This document shows positions 38,642-46,651 of a stretch of 64,000 nt of DNA, piece by piece (position 1 is the first letter of the stretch; every line of letters begins with the position of its first letter). A program made the translations under genes and the position numbers. Origin of the DNA: Maribellus sp. CM-23. Lineage in GTDB: Bacteria; Bacteroidota; Bacteroidia; Bacteroidales; Prolixibacteraceae. The stretch is from positions 1 through 64,000 of the forward strand of contig NZ_JADWYJ010000004.1 in the NCBI RefSeq assembly GCF_021354595.1. Direction: 5' to 3'. The notes under the pieces were generated by a model. The model was not told the DNA's origin. It saw only the letters and a list, made by a program, of their open reading frames with translations, and made no database searches.

Positions 38642-40423
38642 TTATTGTGTAAGTCTTTCCAGACGTTTCATGATCGTAAAAATGAAAGCGGCCGAGAGCA
38701 GACAGCAAACCACAAAAATGGCCCACAACTGCCAGATCTCGATTTTGTCCCAGAAGAAACTTCCGATTCCAAGCAGTTTGTTCCCAACGGCGGTGGCAAG
38801 CAACCAGCCCCCCTGCATCAAGCCCTGGAAGCGTGGAGGAGAAACTTTGGATACAAACGAAAGTCCCATCGGGCTCAGGAATAATTCTGCCACGGTAAGG
38901 ATGAGGTAACTGTTCATCAACCAGTAAGGCGATATTCTTGAAGAATCAGGAACCGGGCTTCCATTCAGTTCAAACGGCGAAACAATATCTAATGATCCCA
39001 CTACCATTAACAGGAATCCGAAGGCAGCAATGATCATTCCGATACCAATTTTGCGCGGTGTGGATGGTTCTTTGCCACGGTCAGAAAGCCAGGTGAAAAT
39101 ACCCGAAACCAGGAAGGTCAGCGAAACAATAAATAACGGGTTAAACGATTGGAATACTTCGGGTTGAATGTCGTTGTTTCCTGCTGCTTTGTTGTAGAGG
39201 AAAAAAGCAAGAGCGCCGAATGCAATGGTCATTGCCAGCCCTATCATGCGTTGTTTGGAAGTGCCTTTGCGAACCAGTAGCACAATACCGGCGATTAAGC
39301 CAATAACTGACAATATATTTTCGAGTTCGAAAAACAAATAAGTAAATGGTCCAACTGCTTTAACTGTGTAGTCGCGGGCAAAGAAGGTCATCGTAAGTCC
39401 GTTCTGGTGGAACGACATCCAGAAGAAGATCACCACCCCGAAAACCAGCAACAACGCTGTAATTCGCGGTCTTTCCTCTTTGGTTGAGATACTCACAATC
39501 CAGGTAATAAAGGCAGCAAATAAACCCACTGCAAAGCCAATTCCGGTGTCGATTCTCAGGATAAAGAACAACGAAGTAACCGCCGCCATAACTGCCAGTG
39601 AAAGGAAGACCTTCAATAAGCTAACATTGGGCTCGTTTTTGTTTTCTGATTTCACCACTTGCTTGTTCGGAAGAAGACGGTTAAAGAAAATATAAACCGC
39701 CAGCGAAATAAGCATGGCACCGGCAGCAACGGCAAAAGCATAATTATATCCTTTTGCGAAAACATCGATGTAATTTTGGGCAAAAGCCGCAAGATCGGTA
39801 ACCGGTCCGTTTATATTGGCCGCGTTGGCAAGCTGCTGAAAAGTTTCGGTATCTTTAATCGTACCGTTCAGCATTTGGTGACACATGGCCGGTAAGCTTC
39901 CATCGTGATGAAGACCGTTTGTTTTTAACCACCAGTTACGGGCTGCATTGGCTGCAAAGGGGGCAAAAAAGGCACCCACGTTAATACCCATGTAGAATAA
40001 CAAATAGGCTTTGTCGCGTAACTTTTCGTACTGCGGATTATCGTACATCTGGCCTACAACAGCCTGCAGGTTACCTTTAAAAAGGCCGTTCCCCAAAGCG
40101 ATGGTAAACAGGAAGATAACGGTGGTGGTCAGACTCATTCCGGGAATCGCCATCATAACGTAGCCCAGGAACATAACCACAATCCCCACCATAATAACCA
40201 ACTTGTAACGTTTGGTTGCATCGGCAATAATACCTCCCAGCAACGCCAGTGCATAAATGGCGAAATAGAACCAGCTGTAAATACTGCCGGCTGTTTCTGC
40301 ATTTACATCGTATTTCGCCTGGAGGAAAAGGACCAGGATGGCCATCATGGTATAGAATCCAAAGCGTTCTCCCATGTTGGCAAAAAAGGCTACAATAAGC
40401 CCCTTAGGATGATTTTTGAACAT
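38642..40423 (-). CDS. Proton-dependent oligopeptide transporter (POT/PTR2)
   Basis: 593 aa with about 14 hydrophobic segments. The N-terminal family motif reads NMGERFGFYTM (ExxERFxYY type), followed by GGIIADA, LGNGLFKGNLQA and FYMGINVGAFFAP. The C-terminal half has the FLSPMGLSFVSKVSP motif. POT proteins import di- and tripeptides with protons at the inner membrane. The length above E. coli DtpA (~500 aa) comes from an extended loop and extra TM pair in the middle (~215-420), which I believe is frequent in Bacteroidota. Confidence 0.93.
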   Translation of the reverse strand: MFKNHPKGLIVAFFANMGERFGFYTMMAILVLFLQAKYDVNAETAGSIYSWFYFAIYALALLGGIIADATKRYKLVIMVGIVVMFLGYVMMAIPGMSLTTTVIFLFTIALGNGLFKGNLQAVVGQMYDNPQYEKLRDKAYLLFYMGINVGAFFAPFAANAARNWWLKTNGLHHDGSLPAMCHQMLNGTIKDTETFQQLANAANINGPVTDLAAFAQNYIDVFAKGYNYAFAVAAGAMLISLAVYIFFNRLLPNKQVVKSENKNEPNVSLLKVFLSLAVMAAVTSLFFILRIDTGIGFAVGLFAAFITWIVSISTKEERPRITALLLVFGVVIFFWMSFHQNGLTMTFFARDYTVKAVGPFTYLFFELENILSVIGLIAGIVLLVRKGTSKQRMIGLAMTIAFGALAFFLYNKAAGNNDIQPEVFQSFNPLFIVSLTFLVSGIFTWLSDRGKEPSTPRKIGIGMIIAAFGFLLMVVGSLDIVSPFELNGSPVPDSSRISPYWLMNSYLILTVAELFLSPMGLSFVSKVSPPRFQGLMQGGWLLATAVGNKLLGIGSFFWDKIEIWQLWAIFVVCCLLSAAFIFTIMKRLERLTQ

Positions 40424-40467
40424 ATAGGTATGGTTTTTGATTTTTATTACAACTTTTCAAAATCGAA

Positions 40468-40475
40468 CAAATATA
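40468..40475 (-). promoter_or_regulatory. Candidate -7 element for the POT gene
   Basis: Minus strand TATATTTG, an exact TAnnTTTG match, about 45 bp before the start codon. No clear -33. Confidence 0.45.
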
Positions 40476-40542
40476 AAACTCTTTTTAAGTTGATACACTG
40501 GGTAAAGGTCAGCTTCCATAAATTTCCTGAACCTGATGCCTA

Positions 40543-40550
40543 TATTTTTG
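40543..40550 (+). promoter_or_regulatory. Candidate -7 element for the NAD(P)HX repair gene
   Basis: TATTTTTG, an exact TAnnTTTG match, 23 bp before ATG 40574. It supports that ATG over upstream in-frame starts. Confidence 0.5.
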
Positions 40551-40573
40551 TAATTTTGATAAAAAAGCCGTCG

Positions 40574-42082
40574 ATGAAACTTTTCTCCACAAGACAAATT
40601 GCCCAACTGGATCAATACACCATTCAAAACGAACCCATTGCTGATATCGATCTGATGGAACGTGCCTCGCTGCAAATTACCAACTGGATTGTTCATCGTT
40701 TTTCCACCGAACAAAGGATGATGATTTTTGCCGGGCCGGGAAACAACGGAGGCGACGCGCTGGCCATAGCCCGTCAGCTGGCCGGGTTGGATTACAATTG
40801 CGAAGTTTATTTACTCGATTTTGGAAAGGAACTCAAAGGTTCTCGGGCGATTAATTGGCAGCGGCTTGAGGAACAGGGCCGGGTGAAATTGTCGCACATT
40901 CGGGAAGTGGAAGATTTTCCTGAGTTGCAGGAAGCAGATGTGATTTTGGACGGTTTGTTTGGCTCCGGGCTGAGCCGCCCATTAGAAGGTTTTCCTGCAG
41001 AAGTTGTTGATTTCCTGAATCAGACCACCAACACCATTATTGCCATCGATATTCCCAGCGGATTGATGGGAGAAGACAATACCGGCAATACGGAGCATAT
41101 TGTCCGGGCCGATTTTACACTGACCTTTCAGTTTCCAAAAATCAGTTTTTTGCTGGCTGAGAACGAGCAGTACGTGGGGCGGTGGAAAGTGTTGCCGATT
41201 GGTTTACATCCCGATGGAATTGAAAAAGAAGAATCCCTTTTTCATTGGCTGGAAAAAGAGGAGGTGCAGGAAATGATCCCGGTGCGATCAAAGTTTGAGC
41301 ATAAGGGAACCTTGGGGCATGCCTTGCTGATTGCCGGAAGTTTTGGTAAAATGGGGGCAGCTGTGCTGGCTTCAAAAGCCTGTTTGCGGGCGGGCGTTGG
41401 TTTGCTGACCACGCATATTCCTCGGTTGGGGTATTCCATTTTACAAACAGCGGTGCCCGAGGCAATGGCCAGTGTCGATCAGCACGATTCGGTTTTTACC
41501 GAGTTTCCCAAACTGGAACCTTATTCTGCCATTGGTGTGGGGCCCGGGCTCGATCAGAAACAAAACACGTGGAAAGCTTTGTGTGCCTTGCTCGAAAGTG
41601 CAAAAGTTCCCCTGGTGATAGATGCCGATGCTTTGAACATCCTTTCCCTGCAAAAGGAGTGGTTGGAGAAACTTCCCGAAGGTTCAATTCTGACACCGCA
41701 TCCGGGAGAATTTCGAAGGTTGGTGGGAGAAGCTGAAAACTCATACCAATATATTCATAAGCAGCTGGATTTTTCAAAAAAGTACCGTTGCGTGGTGGTT
41801 TTGAAAGGCGCCTGCACATCGGTTTCACTGCCCGACGGTCGGCTGTTTTTTAATTCAACCGGCAATCCCGGTATGGCTACCGCTGGCAGTGGCGATGTGC
41901 TCACGGGCGTAATTCTTGGCTTGCTGGCCCAGGGAATGTCGCCGGAAGAAGCTGCCCTGACGGGCGTTTTTCTTCACGGTCTTGCAGGGGATGTGGCTGC
42001 TAAAAAACGAACCGAATTTTCGTTGATTGCCGGAGACCTTGTTGAAGAAATGGGGGAGGCTTTCCGGAAAATAATGGATTGA
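40574..42082 (+). CDS. nnr: Bifunctional NAD(P)HX epimerase/dehydratase
   Basis: 502 aa from ATG 40574; the open frame continues 55 codons upstream into the POT promoter region, but the family start is MKLFSTRQIAQLD. The N-terminal YjeF_N epimerase domain (~1-215) has FAGPGNNGGDALAIAR and DGLFGSGLSRPLEG. The C-terminal ADP-dependent dehydratase domain (ribokinase-like) shows KGTLGHALLIAGS, VIDADALNIL, LTPHPGEFRRL and NPGMATAGSGDVLTGVI with the catalytic Asp. It repairs hydrated NAD(P)H in the cytosol. Confidence 0.96.
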   Translation: MKLFSTRQIAQLDQYTIQNEPIADIDLMERASLQITNWIVHRFSTEQRMMIFAGPGNNGGDALAIARQLAGLDYNCEVYLLDFGKELKGSRAINWQRLEEQGRVKLSHIREVEDFPELQEADVILDGLFGSGLSRPLEGFPAEVVDFLNQTTNTIIAIDIPSGLMGEDNTGNTEHIVRADFTLTFQFPKISFLLAENEQYVGRWKVLPIGLHPDGIEKEESLFHWLEKEEVQEMIPVRSKFEHKGTLGHALLIAGSFGKMGAAVLASKACLRAGVGLLTTHIPRLGYSILQTAVPEAMASVDQHDSVFTEFPKLEPYSAIGVGPGLDQKQNTWKALCALLESAKVPLVIDADALNILSLQKEWLEKLPEGSILTPHPGEFRRLVGEAENSYQYIHKQLDFSKKYRCVVVLKGACTSVSLPDGRLFFNSTGNPGMATAGSGDVLTGVILGLLAQGMSPEEAALTGVFLHGLAGDVAAKKRTEFSLIAGDLVEEMGEAFRKIMD

Positions 42083-42163
42083 AAATATATTATTTTTCCC
42101 CCTTCCGCGTTTAACAATAAAATTGTGAACAATACTTAATCGATATATTTAAAACTTCTAAAA

Positions 42164-42820
42164 ATGCAAAAGCAAGGCGTTGTATTCGACTTTAACGGGA
42201 CACTTTTCTGGGACACCGAACTTCAGAACCGATCGTGGGATGAATTTCTGGTCAATTACGGATTGGAACTTAGTGCTGAGGAAAAAGATACCTGGATGCA
42301 CGGAGTAAATGCAAAAGATACTTTCGAGTACCTGTTTAAACGCCCTTGCAGCGAAGAAGAAGTGGATCGTTTGACCGAAGAAAAAGAGGTGATTTACCGC
42401 AGAATGTGTCTGGAAGAAGGCATGGAATGGGCACCCGGAGCACTGGAGCTGATTCACTTTCTGAAAGAAAACAATGTGCCGCTAGCCATTGCCACGGCAT
42501 CGGCCAAAAACAATGTCGAGTTTTTTATTCAGCACATGGGTTTGCTGGATTATTTCAGCCGCGATCGTATTATTTTCAACGACGGCACCAGTCGCGGAAA
42601 ACCGCATCCCGATCTTTTTAACAAAGCCATTCATGCACTGGGACTCTCGGCTCCCGGTGTAACCATTTTCGAAGATTCAATATCGGGTGTGGAGGCTGCC
42701 CGCAATGCCGGGGCTGGCAATGTTGTGGTGGTAAACGGCACGTCCGAACGATTCGGTAAATACAATTATTCCATCATTACGCACTTTGAACAGGTTGACC
42801 GGAATGTTTTTATGAATTAG
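42164..42820 (+). CDS. HAD-family phosphatase (beta-phosphoglucomutase-like)
   Basis: 218 aa, subfamily IA layout with an alpha cap (~17-85). Motif I is VVFDFNGTLF: D9 is the nucleophile, but the second acidic residue of the normal DxD is Asn11. Motif II is IATASA, motif III the Lys in SRGKPHPD (~148), and motif IV EDSISGVEAARNAG (~170). The family includes beta-phosphoglucomutases and sugar-phosphate phosphatases. The Asn change removes the usual acid/base, so activity or substrate may differ, although I recall DFNGTLF in some HAD groups. Confidence 0.85.
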   Translation: MQKQGVVFDFNGTLFWDTELQNRSWDEFLVNYGLELSAEEKDTWMHGVNAKDTFEYLFKRPCSEEEVDRLTEEKEVIYRRMCLEEGMEWAPGALELIHFLKENNVPLAIATASAKNNVEFFIQHMGLLDYFSRDRIIFNDGTSRGKPHPDLFNKAIHALGLSAPGVTIFEDSISGVEAARNAGAGNVVVVNGTSERFGKYNYSIITHFEQVDRNVFMN

Positions 42821-42900
42821 GGCCGGTCGCAAACTTGCCTGATAGCAGTTAAGTTTTGTTGCATTCAGGAAAAAATGAACCCAACTGAAAAGAATGCATC

Positions 42901-42945
42901 CTTCGACTTCGCTCAGGATGACTGTCATACATAGCGGAGTCGAAG
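42901..42945 (+). repeat. Hairpin repeat with CTTCGACTYYGCTCAG core
   Basis: CTTCGACTTCGCT (42901-42913) pairs with AGCGGAGTCGAAG (42933-42945) in a 13-bp stem with one G-U. The core recurs at 62210-62225. I recall this TTCGACTCCGCTCAG-type element as common between genes in Bacteroidota and other phyla. Confidence 0.7.
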
Positions 42946-42960
42946 TTTGTCACCGCTTTT

Positions 42961-42996
42961 CAATCTGCAATCGTTAATCGGTATTCATCATTCATC
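42961..42996 (+). repeat. Dispersed 36-bp intergenic repeat, copy B
   Basis: Matches 3155-3190 at 32 of 36 positions in the same orientation, again between genes and again followed by non-coding sequence. Confidence 0.7.
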
Positions 42997-43099
42997 GCTC
43001 CTTTCTGATTCAACAGACTTCAGCGGTTTCGTTCATCTTTCTCGAAGATGATTTTTGTATGTTGCTTTTGCTTACATTTGCCTCTCTGTTAAGCAGAAC

Positions 43100-43192
43100 A
43101 TGAACGATAAAAATTACATAGCCAAAACCCGGGCTGCCTGTTTTTACAGGGAGAAGATGCTCATGTTCATGTTTATCTTTTCCGAACTCTGA
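43100..43192 (+). CDS. Possible 30-aa leader or small peptide
   Basis: ATG 43100 opens a 30-codon frame (MNDKNYIAKTRAACFYREKM..., ending FSEL) just after a TAnnTTTG-like element and 65 bp before the radical SAM gene. It could be a leader peptide, a small protein or chance. It is too short to decide from one sequence. Confidence 0.15.
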   Translation: MNDKNYIAKTRAACFYREKMLMFMFIFSEL

Positions 43193-43257
43193 TTTCCCGG
43201 TTCCATTTTCTTACCCCCATTTTTCATTCGTTCATTCTTAAATACTGAACTGTTTTT

Positions 43258-44502
43258 ATGGAACCTTATTACAACTGGTTGAATTCGCTGGTGAACAGGA
43301 ACAAAACCGAATTTGCTGCGTGGAGTGACTTGAAATGGCTGAATACCTACAACGCCCGCGAAGCCCAGGAAAAAAGAGATGAACTTACCGCTAAGCTGAA
43401 CGGTAACCTGCTTTTCAAGGACACAAAACCTTACTACAACCGGATTTCGGGTGGTTGCAAATTGTGCGGCCTGGGGCAGTGGAGTTGTTTGTTTATAACC
43501 GGCAAGTGCAATGCTTCGTGTTTTTACTGTCCGGCCTCGCAGCTTTCTGATGATGTACCCACCACCCAGAATCTGACATTTGCAAATTCGCAGGCTTATG
43601 CTGAATACATCAATCATTTCAATTTTAAAGGTGTGAGTTTTAGCGGGGGAGAACCTCTCTTGTTTTTCGACCGCACGCTGGAATATTTAAAACAGGTAAG
43701 AAAGAGGTGCAAGCCCGAAGTTTACACCTGGATGTACACCAACGGTATTTTGGGTGAAGCGCAGAAGTTCAGGAAACTGGCGGCAGCCGGGATCAACGAG
43801 GTGCGTTTTGATATTGGAGCTACCGGATTCAGCCTCGACAAGCTAAGGTTGGCCAAAGGGATCATTCCCAATGTTACCATCGAAATTCCGGCGGTACCGG
43901 AGCGAAAAGACCAGCTGATAAAGTTGCTCCCGCAAATGATCGAAGCCGGGGTGACCAACCTGAATCTTCACCAGTTGCGTTTAACTACGCACAATGTGAA
44001 ACATTTGAGCAAGCGGAACTACAGCTACATTCATGCTGAGCATCCGATTGTGCTGGAATCGGAGTTAGCCGCACTTGAAATACTAAATGCTGCGCGCGAA
44101 AAGAGCCTGGATATCGGTATCAATTATTGTTCATTCTATTTCAAAAACCGCTTTCAGAAAGCCGGTTTCAGAACACGGCTGGCGCATGCTTTGGCCGGTC
44201 CCGATGAGGTGCTCACCCAAAACGGTTACATTCGAGAATACGACGGGAAAGCTATTTCCTACAAAGCTTTCAGAATATTTGATGTGAAGCCCGAAACAAA
44301 TACCGTGACTGAATTTGAACTGGCAGGGAAGAAATATTTCTACTTAAAAGAGCGAGTTCTGAAACCTACTTTGATTGACGATGAAGACCGAAAGGCGGTA
44401 GAAGATTTACTGGCCCGTGAACCGGAACAAATTCCAACCGATCCTTTGTTGTTCCGAATCTGGCAACTGGAATACATCGAAAAAGGGCTCAGAGAATATT
44501 GA
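43258..44502 (+). CDS. Radical SAM protein with an extra N-terminal Cys cluster
   Basis: 414 aa. The radical SAM Cx3Cx2C motif is C84, C88, C91 (KCNASCFYCP), followed by FSGGEPLLF and a TIM-barrel core to ~300. Just before it lies C67-x2-C70-x6-C77 (GCKLCGLGQWSC), which could bind an additional metal or cluster. No SPASM or B12 domain is seen. It resembles uncharacterised radical SAM proteins that begin with a C-x2-C-x2-G region. No substrate gene is adjacent other than the tiny open frame upstream. Function unknown. Convergent with aat. Confidence 0.8.
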   Translation: MEPYYNWLNSLVNRNKTEFAAWSDLKWLNTYNAREAQEKRDELTAKLNGNLLFKDTKPYYNRISGGCKLCGLGQWSCLFITGKCNASCFYCPASQLSDDVPTTQNLTFANSQAYAEYINHFNFKGVSFSGGEPLLFFDRTLEYLKQVRKRCKPEVYTWMYTNGILGEAQKFRKLAAAGINEVRFDIGATGFSLDKLRLAKGIIPNVTIEIPAVPERKDQLIKLLPQMIEAGVTNLNLHQLRLTTHNVKHLSKRNYSYIHAEHPIVLESELAALEILNAAREKSLDIGINYCSFYFKNRFQKAGFRTRLAHALAGPDEVLTQNGYIREYDGKAISYKAFRIFDVKPETNTVTEFELAGKKYFYLKERVLKPTLIDDEDRKAVEDLLAREPEQIPTDPLLFRIWQLEYIEKGLREY

Positions 44503-44540
44503 TTATTTATTCGGGTGTGCGTTTTAATGCATGCTTGTCT

Positions 44541-45206
44541 CTACACCAAATCGGTCCATTTGCCTTGCAGTGATTCTTTCTGACTGGCAACTTCCAGCAT
44601 TTCGAGGAAGTCTTTTCGGGGAATGGGTCTGGCTCCCAAGCTTGCTAAATGATTGGTGGGTTGCTGAGCGTCGATAAAAGCAAACTGGTGTTTCAGGACA
44701 AATTGCACCAGGTGATAAAAGGCTACCTTGCTGGCATCGGATTTGGTGAAAAACATCGATTCTCCAAAAAAGCAGTTGCCAAATGAAAGGCCGTATAAAC
44801 CACCTGCCAACTCTCCTTCAAAATAGCTTTCAAAGGAATGGGCGTACCCCAGCTCGTGCAGTTTTACATAGGCTTCAATAATGTCGTTCGTGATCCAGGT
44901 TTCATCCTCGTGACTTCTTTTGATCTTGCTGCAGCTGGTAATCACTTCCCTGAATGCGGTATCAACCCGCAATTCAAAAGTTCCTTTATTGATGACTTGC
45001 CGCAAACTTTTATTGAGCTTAAACTCCTGGGGCAGCAATACCATTCGGGGATTGGGCGACCACCACAGAATAGGTTCGTCTTCGCAAAACCACGGAAATA
45101 TTCCCTGGAGGTAGGCGGATAGCAGGAACTCGGGCGTGAGTTCTCCGCCCATGGCTATCAGTCCTTCATCATCGGCTAAATTCGGATCGGGAAATTCTAT
45201 CATCAT
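44541..45206 (-). CDS. aat: Leucyl/phenylalanyl-tRNA-protein transferase
   Basis: 221 aa from ATG 45206; a TTG two codons upstream is less likely. Motifs FPDPNLADDEGLIAMGG, LLSAYLQGIFPWF, LWWSPNPRMVL, GNCFFGESMF and DAQQPTNHLASLGA define Aat. It adds Leu or Phe to N-terminal Arg or Lys of proteins, marking them for ClpAP/ClpS degradation (N-degron pathway). Confidence 0.97.
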   Translation of the reverse strand: MMIEFPDPNLADDEGLIAMGGELTPEFLLSAYLQGIFPWFCEDEPILWWSPNPRMVLLPQEFKLNKSLRQVINKGTFELRVDTAFREVITSCSKIKRSHEDETWITNDIIEAYVKLHELGYAHSFESYFEGELAGGLYGLSFGNCFFGESMFFTKSDASKVAFYHLVQFVLKHQFAFIDAQQPTNHLASLGARPIPRKDFLEMLEVASQKESLQGKWTDLV

Positions 45207-45312
45207 GCGCAAATATAGGAAATCGGGCTGCCAGTAGGTAGCGCAACCGCCTGGTTTTTGCTTTTAACCGTTGTCGCTTTGAATTTTCGTGGCCGCATCA
45301 AAATAATTTTGA

Positions 45313-45320
45313 TATTTTTG
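45313..45320 (+). promoter_or_regulatory. Candidate -7 element for the DUF4831 gene
   Basis: TATTTTTG, an exact TAnnTTTG match, 85 bp before ATG 45406. Confidence 0.4.
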
Positions 45321-45405
45321 GTGTTCTACTACAACATATCTTGTCTCGGCGTTAAACGGGTGAGATAAAGTAAGGTAGCGTAAACCGAAGTTCAGATAAC
45401 AAAAA

Positions 45406-46542
45406 ATGACAGAGATGTACAGAATGAATGCAAAGAAATACCTGGTGCTCGCGCTGGCACTGCTGATTGTTATTCCGTCTTTTGGACAGAAAAAGAAGAA
45501 AGAAGATGAAACAGGCGTAACGCCTTATTTTGTGGAAGGAATTACCTACGCTTTGCCGCGTACCGGTATAAAGTTGCAAATAGAGGCTGTGCGCGAAAAG
45601 TTCGAGCCGGGGCCTTATGCTGCCTATGCCGAACAACTGCTGGGAATTAAAGATGCCCAAACGCGTCCTTCTACCAAATGGGTGATTTCGGAAGTGAAAA
45701 TCAAAACTTTTTCAGAACCCGATCCGGAGCAGGTACACAAGGCAATGGGAGATGGCGCTTTGTTAGTGAGCTTAGCTGCCAACGGTTGTATTGCCGGTAT
45801 TAACTCCGCTAACACAGAAGCACTTCCCGAGGTCTGCATGTCGAACAAAGCGGCTCAAAAACCCGATCGTGAAGATGGTTTCTCTTTTGATTATTTTTCC
45901 GATACGCCTTTTGTGATCCAGGGAGATTCGTCGAATAATTTCAGACCCACAAAGGTGAGTGTGGAGCAGAAAGCAGCCGAAGCTGCCCGCCGGATCCTGA
46001 ATGCCCGCATGAACCAGTACGACCTGGCAGCATTGCGGATCGACGGTGAATACCCGGACGGGAAAGCCTACGAGGTAAGCCTGAAAGAACTGAAAAGAAC
46101 AGAACAAAACTACATTACGCTGTTTGTGGGAAGAACCACGTATAAAAAAGAAAGCTTTAGTGTTGACTATGTTCCCGGGACAAAAGACAAAAATCCGGCG
46201 GTGGTTTTCCGCATTTCCGATGAAAACGGGGTGGTTCCTGCCACCGATTTATCCGGAAAACCGGTGATGATCGAGTTGGAAGCTGTGCCCGGTTTGGCCG
46301 AACAGTATACAAGCAATGCAAAATCAGATAATCCCGATGCAGGAAGCAGCGGTGTTTATTACCGGATGCCGGGTGTGGCCAACATCAAAGTTTCTTACGA
46401 AATGAATACGCTGGCAACCGCCCGCGAAACCATCGCACAATTGGGCGTGGTGGCGCCTTTGCCCGAGGAACTGCTAAACGGCGCTTATGCAGTCAGTTTT
46501 CATCCCGAAACAGGAGCGATCAAATCAGTTGAAAAGAAATAA
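45406..46542 (+). CDS. DUF4831 family secreted protein
   Basis: 378 aa. The N-terminus MTEMYRMNAKKYLVLALALLIVIPSFGQ is a signal peptide; Met4 or Met7 could also be the start. The mature part begins KKKKEDETGVTPYFVEGITYALPRTGIK and continues with an EQLLGI and TKWVISEVKIKTF pattern that matches my memory of DUF4831 (PF16115), a Bacteroidota family of unknown function. It is probably periplasmic or outer-membrane associated. Single-gene unit: its own promoter-like site upstream and a strong terminator downstream. Confidence 0.75.
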   Translation: MTEMYRMNAKKYLVLALALLIVIPSFGQKKKKEDETGVTPYFVEGITYALPRTGIKLQIEAVREKFEPGPYAAYAEQLLGIKDAQTRPSTKWVISEVKIKTFSEPDPEQVHKAMGDGALLVSLAANGCIAGINSANTEALPEVCMSNKAAQKPDREDGFSFDYFSDTPFVIQGDSSNNFRPTKVSVEQKAAEAARRILNARMNQYDLAALRIDGEYPDGKAYEVSLKELKRTEQNYITLFVGRTTYKKESFSVDYVPGTKDKNPAVVFRISDENGVVPATDLSGKPVMIELEAVPGLAEQYTSNAKSDNPDAGSSGVYYRMPGVANIKVSYEMNTLATARETIAQLGVVAPLPEELLNGAYAVSFHPETGAIKSVEKK

Positions 46543-46549
46543 GAACAAC

Positions 46550-46578
46550 AAAGGGTAGTCGGAAGGCTACCCTTTTCT
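46550..46578 (+). terminator. Terminator after the DUF4831 gene
   Basis: A 9-bp stem AAAGGGTAG/CTACCCTTT, 8-nt loop, followed by a short T-rich stretch, 7 bp after the stop codon. Confidence 0.85.
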
Positions 46579-46588
46579 GTATCGTCAT

Positions 46589-46618
46589 TTTGGCGGTATT
46601 TAATTTTTCTTATTTTTA
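46589..46618 (+). promoter_or_regulatory. Candidate promoter of the MFS transporter gene
   Basis: TTTG (46589-46592), 18-bp spacer, TATTTTTA (46611-46618); one mismatch in the -7 element. 33 bp before the start. Confidence 0.45.
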
Positions 46619-46651
46619 TCTGCTCAGAAAAATTCATTTAAAATTATAGGT

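Larger units (their letters stand above)
42821..43257. other. Repeat-bearing intergenic region before the radical SAM gene
   Basis: 437 bp. It contains the hairpin repeat at 42901-42945, dispersed repeat copy B at 42961-42996, a TACATTTG element at 43073-43080 (exact TAnnTTTG) and a small open frame at 43100-43192. No larger gene is supported. Confidence 0.6.
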
